A stretch of 64,000 nucleotides of DNA from Liolophura sinensis (Eukaryota; Mollusca; Polyplacophora; Chitonida; Chitonidae). The notes beneath the pieces are model-generated. The model had not been told where the DNA came from, made no database searches, and saw only the letters and a program-made list of their open reading frames with translations. The position numbers and the translations under genes are program-made. The stretch's first letter is position 1, and the number at the start of each line of letters is the position of its first letter. The stretch covers positions 868,001-932,000 of the forward strand of contig NC_088301.1 in the NCBI RefSeq assembly GCF_032854445.1. Reading direction: 5' to 3'. Of this stretch, positions 11,844-23,800 are shown in pieces.

Positions 11844-14800
11844 TCACTGAGTGAGCTTTGCTTTTTTCCACAAAGGTTCTGTGTCTGTTTCTTCTTCCTC
11901 CTCCTCCTCCTCTTCCTGGAAAATCGCTTTTGGCTGAGTTCTGTAACAAGCCAAGGGAGACCACTCTGCGTCAGGCTAAGCTTGTTCGCTCATATGAATT
12001 ACTTCCCTTCTTTAAAGCGTTATGGTTTCATTTTAGATTAGGCATACCCCCCAACTAATTTCAAATCGATAAAATTTCCTAATAAATTTTATGAAATGAG
12101 GGCAATATATCCTTGATCCAAGCACTTCCAACATGAAAGAATGTATGTGAAAAAATTTACTCGTGAAATATTAGCCCTCGAGATGTTAATATGGGTCTGC
12201 ATTACACGCAATACATTTTAACACACAAGTGCAGTCACCCCTCAAAAATTACGCAGATCTATCTCTTACCAACATTATTACTATTATTTTAGAACAGTCA
12301 AAATAAATCACCATTCACAAAATATCGACCTCTGTGCACATGTTGCCTTTCAAATTCACTGATATTTACTGTTTTTATCCTGGTAAGTACAGAAAATTTG
12401 ACTTGATTAGCAAATATTTTTTTTAAGATTTTTTTGTCAAAAATAGATAACCTCTTAAAGCATATAGAAATGATAATTTAGCAAATTGGCCAAACCTTGC
12501 GTAGGCAGGAGCTATCCAGTAGGGGTTCTCGGAGGCCTCCTTGGCATGCCGCAGAATGGCATTCCTGGGGTCCTTATCGGCAGCATCTGGCTTCCTCAGC
12601 ACCAATTGCTGGACAACGTACTGTGACAAAGTGGCTCCCTTAGCTCCCACTCGGCCTCCCTCCCCTGGGGGAAACATACAAAATACCATTCACAACTACT
12701 CCCATAACATGAACAGCACAGGTAGAATAGCCTGAAGGACTATCTGAAAACCAACATAATTTCCATGTACCATACAAAAAGGTTGTATACTGATTTCATA
12801 CATGCCACCGGCCCGGATAGCACAGTTGGTAGAGCGTCCGCTTCGGGACCGGTAGATCCAGGATCAATCCTTGGTCGAGTCACACCTAAGACTTTAAAAG
12901 AGGAAGTTGTAACTTCCTCGCTTGGCGTTCAGCATGAAGGGGATAGTGCAACGACTGGATGACCCGTATCAGTATAATGGCTCGGGCGGGGCGGCTTACT
13001 TGCCTTCGGTAAGTCGTCTCAGTGATGCAGCACTAAATAAAAGAGCGGTGGAAATCCGTCCTGCAACAAGGAGGCACATTACACGTGCATGCACCCTAAT
13101 GATTCCTTCGTCGTCATATGACTGAAAAATTGTTGAGAACGACGTTAAACCCCAAGCACTCACTCACTCATACATGCCCTTATGCAGCATTTCATATTTT
13201 ATAAGCAACATACATGCATACTATGTTTTTTTTTCAGACAAGAGTCCTTGAGAATGAGTGTTAACAACCCAAACACGTGCTGATGTGCATGTTCAAGTCA
13301 GATAATTAATTCTGAACAGACCTGGACCGGTGACTGGCAATTCTGGTCTTCGACTCTTGACTGGATCTTTCCGTAACTTCTCCTCTGTCTTCCTTGTACT
13401 GGTAGGCCGGCCTTCTCGGTACATTGGCAAGGCATAAGCTGTGAATAGAAATAAGGAATTTTCTTAAGAAAACATTATACTTGTTGATATTCAGAATGAA
13501 ATACACAGTTACTACTCACTGGTCAAACCTGTGAACTCCATACTTTCTGTCAATCTCAACACAAACTAAATGTAACTTTGCCAAGACAGCAGCAAGTGCT
13601 GATCTACATACATGTAGTTCATTTTTATACTGGAAGGTCAGCATCGCCATGACATGGCTGAAATATTCTGCCAAACCAAAGAGCCTGGAAGTCTTACTTT
13701 CACAATACAAGATCTCTAACAGCTCAAATAATAATCAGGTCAAAGTCAGAACAAAACGGCCATGATTTTACCAAAAATGGACAAAATGGGCCAAAACTCA
13801 AACTTGGTGAACTCATTTGACAAGTTCCGACTCAGTTCAGGATGATAAAACGTTATGAAAAAAAAATCTGGAAAACTGTTTCGTGGTTCACAAATGCATA
13901 GACAGATGAGAGGTAAACCATACCAGCATTAATAAGATGCCAGATGAAATTTGTTAAGTTTTATCACAGGAAAAACATCGACCATAGCACCAGTAAAGTA
14001 TGCCTGCATACAGCTAGAAACTACAAAATTAAAAAAAAGAAAGAAAAAATTCCCTACATGAGTCAGAAACTGGAGATTTGGGCTTTATAAATACATGTAC
14101 TGTATCAGTCTGAATGGCTTGAGTAGTTGTCAGTGCAGCACTCACGTGTTATGATGTGTTTGTCTGCCATGACCTCCACATGCTTGGTCTTCCTCTTTGT
14201 CTTCACCACACACAGCATGGCACCTCTGCACATGGACAATCACAGGTAGATTTAAATAATACTAGGGCACCAGTAACCTATAATAGTACTGAACTAATAG
14301 GAGAGAACCAGTACAACCTCCTCTACCGAGAGCATGTATGTATACTGTATCTAGTACACTGTGCGTCCACATGGTCTTGTACACCTTCAATCAGACAGCA
14401 AATTGTCTTAGCATGTGTTGTGAATAGTGCACCACCATTATCAGAGGCTAAAAGAGACTACAAAAGAACATCCTTCCAACATGAATATGAGTATATGTCC
14501 CACTTTCCCACTCCCACAGCCCACCATATAAACCCTGTAGGAAAATGTCCACCACAGACTCCTCCCAGGATCATACCATATGGTAGTGCTTCACTCTCAC
14601 AGCCCACCACATAAACCATACAGGACAATGCTCACCTCTGACTGTTCTTAGGATCATAGTACAGCTTCATCTTCCCACTCCCACAGCCCACCACATAAAC
14701 CATACAGGACAATGCTCACCTCTGACTGTTCTTAGGATCATAGTACAGCTTCATCTTCCCACTCCCACAGCCCACCACATAAACCATACAGGACAATGCT

Positions 14801-17800
14801 CACCTCTGACTCTTCTTAGGATCATAGTACAACTTCACCTTCCCACTCCCACAGCCCACCACATAAACCATACAGGACAATGCTCACCTCTGACTGTTCT
14901 TAGGATCATAGTACAGTTTCATCTTCCCACTCCCACAGCCCATCACATAAACAGCACAGGACAATGCTCACCTCTGACTGTTCTTAGGATCATAGTACAG
15001 CTTCATCTTCCCACTCCCACAGCCCATCACATAAACAGCACAGGACAATGCTCACCTCTGACTGTTCTTACAATCATAGTACAACTTCACCTTCCCATTC
15101 CCACAGCCCACCACACAAACCCTATAGGGCAATGCTCACCTCTGACTCTTCTTAGGATCATAGTACAGTTTCACCTTCCCATTCCCACAGCCCACCACAC
15201 AAACCCTATAGGGCAATGCTCACCTCTGACTCTTCTTAGGATCATAGTACAGCTTCACCTTCCCATTCCCACAGCCCACCACACAAACCCTATAGGGCAA
15301 TGCTCACCTCTGACTCTTCTTAGGATCATAGTACAACTTCACCTTCCCACTCCCACAGCCCATCACATAAACAGCACAGGACAATGCTCACCTCTGACTG
15401 TTCTTAGGATCATAGTACAGTTTCATCTTCCCATTCCCACAGCCCACCACACAAACCCTATAGGGCAATGCTCACCTCTGACTCTTCTTAGGATCATAGT
15501 ACAGCTTCACCTTCCCACTCCCACAGCCCACCACATAAACTCTACAGGACAATGCTCACCTCTGACTCTTCTTAGGATCATAGTACAACTTCACCTTCCC
15601 ATTCCCACAGCCCACCACAATCTGGTTCAGTTTGGGGTGCCAGACACAGCGCACAACACTCTGCAAATTATCAACAGCGCATATAATTTATAAGTACAGT
15701 GTAGTGGCTGGGACATAACTATGACATCATATTTCAGCACTTTATTAGTTTTATTCTATGTTTTTCAACCTACTTGTATATTTCGTAACACTTATTGGCA
15801 GAATGTACATGTACAAAACATTAGTATGTAGTTAGCCAAAGATGACAGCCATAACAACCTGGGAACAGTTGTGGGTTTCCCCAGGACTCTGCCCGGTTTC
15901 CTCCCACCACAATGCTGGCCATTGTCGTGTGGGTTTCCCCCGGGCTCTTCCCAGTTTCCTCCCATCATAATGCTGGTCGCTGTCCTGTGGGTTTCCCCCG
16001 GGCTCTGCCCAGTTTCCTCCCACCATAATGCTGGCCACTGTCATATAACTGAAATATTCTTGAAAACTGCGTAAAACACCAATCAAATAAATAAACAGAC
16101 AAACATTACTGTAACATTTACCAGGGTATAATCAAGTACATGTATTACATGTAATAAGTGATAATCTTTATAGTAAGATTAATGAAAAGAACTGTAAAAC
16201 CAGGCCTTGCAATCATCATTCACCTATAAACAACTTAATTAACTCCACTAACTCTCTAGGTCACCTTCATATAAACAAAATATCCCTGAGTACGGCCTAT
16301 CCACACCAATCAAATAAATAAATAAATAGACTCACTGAAGTGGTGACATCCATAGAATGAGCAATATCTAGAGTCTCTCTATCCAGAAACACAAGTTTTC
16401 CTGCTGCTTCGTTCTTCTTCACAGATAAGCCAGTAACAACCAGCCTGTCATCAGGGCTGAACAAACAGTCTGTCCTGTAATCAAGGCAGATACAATATGA
16501 ACACCAGGTCCACACCCATGTACTATCAGTAAAACTACATGTAGTATGTACGAACACCAGGTACACACCCGTGTGTTATCAGTACAACTACATGTAGTAT
16601 GTATGAACACCCGGTGCACACCCGTGTGTTATCAGTACAACTACATGTAGTATGTATGAACACCCGGTGCACACCCGTGTGTTATCAGTACAACTACATG
16701 TAGTATGTATGAACACCAGGTGCACACCCGTGTGTTATCAGTACAACTACATGTAGTATGTATGAACACCCGGTGCACACCCGTGTGTTATCAGTACAAC
16801 TACATGTAGTATGTATGAACACCAGGTGCACACCCGTGTGTTATCAGTAAAACTACATGTAGTATGTATGAACACCAGGTGCACACCCGTGTGTTATCAG
16901 TACAACTACATGTAGTATGTATGAACACCCGGTGCACACCCGTGTGTTATCAGTACAACTACATGTAGTATGTATGAACACCAGGTGCACACCCGTGTGT
17001 TATCAGTACAACTACATGTAGTATGTATGAACACCCGGTGCACACCCGTGTGTTATCAGTACAACTACATGTAGTATGTATGAACACCCGGTGCACACCC
17101 GTGTGTTATCAGTACAACTACATGTAGTATGTATGAACACCCGGTGCACACCCGTGTGTTATCAGTACAACTACATGTAGTATGTATGAACACCAGGTGC
17201 ACACCCGTGTGTTATCAGTACAACTACATGTAGTATGTATGAACACCCGGTGCACACCCGTGTGTTATCAGTACAACTACATGTAGTATGTATGAACACC
17301 AGGTGCACAACCGTGTGTTATCAGTACAACTACATGTAGTATGTACGAACACCAGGTACACACCCGTGTGTTATCAGTACAACTACATGTAGTATGTATG
17401 AACACCAGGTGCACACCCGTGTGTTATCAGTACAACTACATGTAGTATGTATGAACACCAGGTGCACAACCGTGTGTTATCAGTACAACTACATGTAGTA
17501 TGTATGAACACCAGGTACACACCCGTGTGTTATCAGTACAACTACATGTAGTATGTATGAACACCAGGTGCACACCCGTGTGTTATCAGTACAACTACAT
17601 GTAGTATGTATGAACACCAGGTGCACAACCGTGTGTTATCAGTACAACTACATGTAGTATGTATGAACACCAGGTACACACCCGTGTGTTATCAGTACAA
17701 CTACATGTAGTATGTATGAACACCAGGTACACACCCGTGTGTTATCAGTACAACTACATGTAGTATGTATGAACACCTGGTGCACACCCCTGTGTTATCA

Positions 17801-20800
17801 GTACAACTACATGTAGTATGTATGAACACCAGGTGCACACCCGTGTGTTATCAGTACAACTACATGTAGTATGTATGAACACCAGGTGCACAACCGTGTG
17901 TTATCAGTACAACTACATGTAGTATGTATGAACACCAGGTACACACCCGTGTGTTATCAGTACAACTACATGTAGTATGTATGAACACCAGGTGCACACC
18001 CGTGTGTTATCAGTACAACTACATGTAGTATGTATGAACACCAGGTCCACACCCGTGTGTTATCAGTACAACTACAGGTAGTATGTATGAACACCAGGTC
18101 CACACCCGTGTGTTATCAGTACAACTACATGTAGTATGTATGAACACCCGGTGCACACCCGTGTGTTATCAGTACAACTACATGTAGTATGTATGAACAC
18201 CTGGTGCACACCCGTGTGTTATCAGTACAACTACATGTAGTATGTATGAACACCCGGTACACACCCGTGTGTTATCAGTACAACTACATGTAGTATGTAC
18301 GAACACCAGGTCCACACCCGTGTGTTATCAGTACAACTACATGTAGTATGTATGAACACCAGGTCCACACCCGTGCGTTATCAGTACAACTACATGTAGT
18401 ATGTATGAACACCCGGTACACACCCGTGCGTTATCAGTACAACTACATGTAGTATGTATGAACACCAGGTACACACCCGTGCATTATCAGTACAACTACA
18501 TGTAGTATGTATGAACACCAGGTGCACACCCGTGCATTATCAGTACAACTACATGTAGTATGTATGAACACCAGGTACACACCCGTGTATTATCAGTACA
18601 ACTACATGTAGTATGTATGAACACCCGGCACACATCCACGTGTTATCAGTACAACTACATGTAGTATGAGGTGGTATGTACATGTAATGTAGCTGTAAAT
18701 TTTGTTAACTCCTGATAATGCATGCTCACAGATTGTGCTCTCAAAAAAAATCAGTAATCATAGACAATAACTTGAGAAGCAATATTAAGCATATTATACT
18801 ATATCTCCCATTTAGTCACAAACAGATACAGCTTCAGTTGTAAAAGCTTTTTTCTACATTGAACAACAAGGCTAACCATGCGTTCAAATTTATGACTGAC
18901 TCTTAGAGAACACCAATGAAATAAATCTACATTAGAATATAGAACTGTGCACAATTTTAAGTTGATCACAAAGCTCATTTACAAACACTGCCAGCTTTTC
19001 TCAAATAAACGAAATGCCAGAAGTACTGGCTGAAAACTTACATGGGGAAATAATTACACAAATTTTGTTTCACTCGGAGTGGCTGCTTAAAATTTCTGAT
19101 GTCCCATAATTTCAGGGTGTCATCACCTAAAAAGCAGACAAAGGCAACATCTGAACAAATGAAAAATTAAATCTGTAAATTTAGAGCACAGAATGTAATG
19201 TAGGTAATTTTATATATTTATAGAATTGCCAATTGTGCCTCAGACATGTCCACACCCATGTCAGGTGATAGACAGTGAGAGGGTACTTTTACATGCATTA
19301 GTACTACACCAATAATCATGGTTAGGTACTGAAAGTTTACAATCACCTCAAAATTAAAGAATCACAAGGGACCCTCCACATAAATAGTTTGCTTCAGGTT
19401 CGGTTAAAACAAATTAAATGAATGAACACTCAAACAATGGGTGTCAAGTTCATTCGATTTTTTTCCTTGCAACAGGATACGACCCAGCTGTGTTTATCTT
19501 TCCTACATCACACTTTCACAACGCAGTAAATTATATACCAAATTAAGTAACACATCACTTTTTATTTTAGCTTTCTCACCTTTTAGTTACTTTGTTAAAA
19601 AAATGTAATGTATCCAATCAGTCGATTGTTAATAATAACAACTCTCCCTTAAACATGAATAAAGCTTGCAAAAAAAAGAAAATGCCCTTGAGGGTAAAAC
19701 AATTGTGCCTGACTACAAAACAGGCTTCCCTGTAGTGGTCACGTGTCTACTTTGGCTGAAGAATGACATGAAACAACTCATTCTCAAGAATGGGGAGGTT
19801 GGGGAGTCTCATGGGGAGGGCATGAATTGGCCGAAAATTATTTAACTTTTTTAATTATTTAACTTATCAAATGGCACACACAGACCACATACATTTCATA
19901 TGACACCTGCAACCTGGGACAGGTGAGGTTCTGAAAGGTATCCCTCAATCGCTGAGACAACGTGATGTCTGTCCTTACAATGTCTGCAGTAAATTTAGCG
20001 CAGAATTGCCAATATGTAACACAGATGCGTATGAACTAATTATTTTAAAATTATGCTCGAAGATATGAATAATGTAGTTATGTATAACAAATTCCAGCGA
20101 ATACTTCACCTACGCTCCCACCCCTTGGAAGCCTCACTCAATTACTTCAGACTTGGATTGAACTGAAGATACTTTTCACAAGGATGAGAGTGACACAAAC
20201 TATACAATGTGTATGGATTACAAAATCTGCTAAATATTTCAGAAATTATTAGCAGATAACAAATACACAACAAAGAGCATGATTAAAATATTATTAATAA
20301 GACTTAAGACATAAGCTGGAAGTTGACAGCTAGTATGTACATGTATCCTGCAGAAATTTGTAAGTAGCTTTTGGTAATCATCTCTACTGGTACACTGGTA
20401 CGCCTACCTCTAAATATTTGGTTTCACCAAGACTTGGTGTGAGTACATGCTGACACCTGTTTAGAATCTTACATATGACAATGAAAACTTTTAATCAGCG
20501 GGAAGCAGAGCTCATCAGCAGGAGTCATCAACACCTGCACGACAGCCTTGGCCACATCCAAAGTCGCAAAGATGTATAAAATATTTTACATTAAATGCCT
20601 TAAATATTCTTGATTAGATCTTAAGCTAAGATTTGCCCAAATCTGGACAAAAGCCCATTGCACCATATAGCAGTCAGCACTCGACATCGGCTTTTACAAA
20701 ACCTCCAGTGCTACTGCAGGATGTAGCATAACTGGACAGTGGACACAAAAGTAGGCCTGTTTTAGATATAGGCAGGACTACATACTGTACGTCCGACCAC

Positions 20801-23800
20801 ATAATTAGGTCTATATACTTAACACCGTCAAAATATGTAAGTGCGAAACTTGTGCCTTGTGGGAAAAGGTTTCACAAGTGGAGCCACTGTTGCTGTTCAG
20901 ATTTGTTATATAAAGTAGACTGGCACTGATAGCCACTTTACCAATTGCCGGTTTACACAACGATGTTTAAATGTGGCCGACCGATGTGGGGAATCCTTTG
21001 ATTCCTTTAAATCGTTTAAACCGAATGGAAGGGCGTAGCTTGGATTTGTTTTTTTGGGAGAGAAAACATAAACGAATGCAAATGATTTATGGGGAAGGTC
21101 CCTAACATAACTCATTCCACATCGTTTCTAAGATGTGATAAGAACAGATAATTTATTCCCAATGCCTCTGACACTATTCACTGAGATATGAACACCATTT
21201 TCCTACAGGTCAAACTATGCTTATGCCCTAACAATTTACTAAAACTTCAGAATCTCCACAGCACAAATGTTGTCATCATGCTTACCTCCCCTTGAGGCTA
21301 AGACTTTTCCATCATAAGAGAATTTCAATGATGACGTGTCACTGCCGTTCATGTGAGCATTTCTATTCTTCAAAGCCACATTTACCTAGAGAAAGAGAAA
21401 CAGAAACAGAAAATATTACAACCCTGTACAAACACAGAAGGTTCTGGTCATTACAGCAACAACATGGATATTATCATCCTTTTCCAGACATTCCAAAGCT
21501 CACAGAAATTGTTGCGCTTAAAAATGAGATCTTGCTGGCCAAGTATAATCAATGGTGTCACACAATAGAATACAGTCTCCACTGGAAGATGACTGACCCA
21601 TAAATTTGACAGCTGCCAATTTTGGTAAAAGTACAATGTACAGCACCAATCAAGCAAGTGGTGCCAGTTAATGGAGATGTGAGAACACCCAGAGACAAGT
21701 CCTCATGGAATTAAAAAATATTCCTTCTCCCCATTACTATGGTAAATAAAACAATTCTTGTTTTCTTGTCCTAGTGACGATGTTGTGACTTAAATTAAAT
21801 GCCATTAAAGACTTGTAAAATGTTTAAGGTATAACATGTATGTTTTAGCCCTAAACTCACAAAAAACCTGCTATGTTCCCAGATCTGTATGGATCCATCC
21901 TGGCACGCTGCAGCCACATATCGCCCATCGTTACTGTACGTGCACGTTGTGGGAATTGTCTTCCTGCCCTGCTGGGACTTTGTCTTGATTATATTCTTAT
22001 GTTTACGCTCCTGATTCACATCCCATAACCTCACTGTTCTTCAAGACAGAACACGGAAACAGAACACACTTACATGTAAGCTTTACTCTGAAAAAGTGAG
22101 GCGATCGTAAGTGAGGGGATCGTAAGTGAGGTGATCGTAAGTGAGGTGATCATAAGTGAGAGGATCGTAAGTGAGGGGATCGTTCTAAACAGAAGTCTTC
22201 AAACTACATTTGAATCTGTATAATTTTTGCAACTTCTCTGAACAATACCTGGCATGATAAACATCCTGCGTTAGGGAATAGAAAAATTAAATTGTACAAG
22301 TTTACTTCAACTTGTATAAATGTTTATGGGACTGAATCGCACATCATTTGAAAAGTCACGTAAAGCACAGCGTTAACCTGAAAGACACTCACACAGAGTT
22401 AACCTTAAGGACACTCACACAGAGTTAACCTTAAGGACACTCACACAGCGTTAACCTGAAAGACACTCACATAGGGTTAACCTGAAAGACACCCACACAG
22501 CGTTAACCTTAAGGACACTCACACAGCGTTAACCTGAAAGACATTCACACAGAGTTTGCCTGAAAGTACATTTCTCTCCCATTTTATAAGATTTTTCACA
22601 AAACTTCACTTTCACTACAGAACAGTCATATTTTAAATGACTCTTCAATAGTGACAACAAGCAATTCTCATTCAGAGATTCAGTACTGTTATCAACTTAT
22701 ATTTCTCACCCATCATTTGCACATGTGAGAAATTCCTCCTTGATTTTCGGATTCCAGCAGCCGGAGTTCAACATGGCTGTGTGGCCCTGAAAACAAAACA
22801 GCAGTCCTGTGTAAAAACTACTCGCTATATTACATAGAGTTGAGAATTACAGGTGTTTCTATATATAGCACAATCTCCATCTGAGAAATACACTTGAGTC
22901 AGTGAGAGCCCCCTCACCTTGGTACTGGCCATATCCACCAGGTACTGGTCTCCTTTCACACACTCCATCTTCTCAAAGCCGTCTCGGTCTATGACCTTAG
23001 CCTGTGAGTTGCCAGCCACAACAAGAATGACCTCTCCAGTAGGGCTGTACTCAAGGGTTTTGATCTGGTGACTGAATTACACAAGACGTATCAGACACAA
23101 GACGTATCAGGTACAAGCCATATCACACACAAGACGTATCAGGTACAAGACATATCACACACAAGATGTATCAGACACAAGACATATCAAACACAAGATG
23201 TATCACACACAAGACATATCACACACAAGACGTATCAGGTACAAGACGAATCACACACAAGACGTATCACACACAAGATGTATCAGACACAAGACATATC
23301 ACACACAAGATGTATCAGACACAAGACATATCAAACACAAGATGTATCACACACATGACGTATCACACACAAGACATATCACACACAAGACATATCAGAC
23401 ACAAGACATATCACACACAAGATGTATCACACAGAAGACGTATCACACACAAGACGTATCAGACACAAGATGTATCACACACAAGATGTATCACACACAA
23501 GACGTATCAGGTACAAGACGAATCACACACAAGACGTATCACACACAAGACGTATCACACACAAGATGTATCAGACACAAGACATATCACACACAAGATG
23601 TATCAGACACAAGACGTATCAGATACAAGACGTATCACACACAAGACATATCACACACAAGACGTATCACACACAAGACATATCAGGTACAAGACGAATC
23701 ACACACAAGACGTATCACACACAAGACATATCACACACAAGACATATCACACACAAGATGTATCAGACACAAGACATCACACACAAGATGTATCAGACAC

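Noticed and set aside
12811..12880. A tRNA gene
   Set aside because: The box A/B segment is the head of a SINE with body, tail and target duplication; no full cloverleaf is needed to explain it.
16297..16619. Minus frames that join exon 11 of WDR70 with the 53-bp array
   Set aside because: Only 16336-16474 is coding; the remainder is intron satellite.
16498..18667. CRISPR-like array
   Set aside because: Units are direct tandem repeats with no unique spacers, inside an animal intron; the same holds for all other arrays here.
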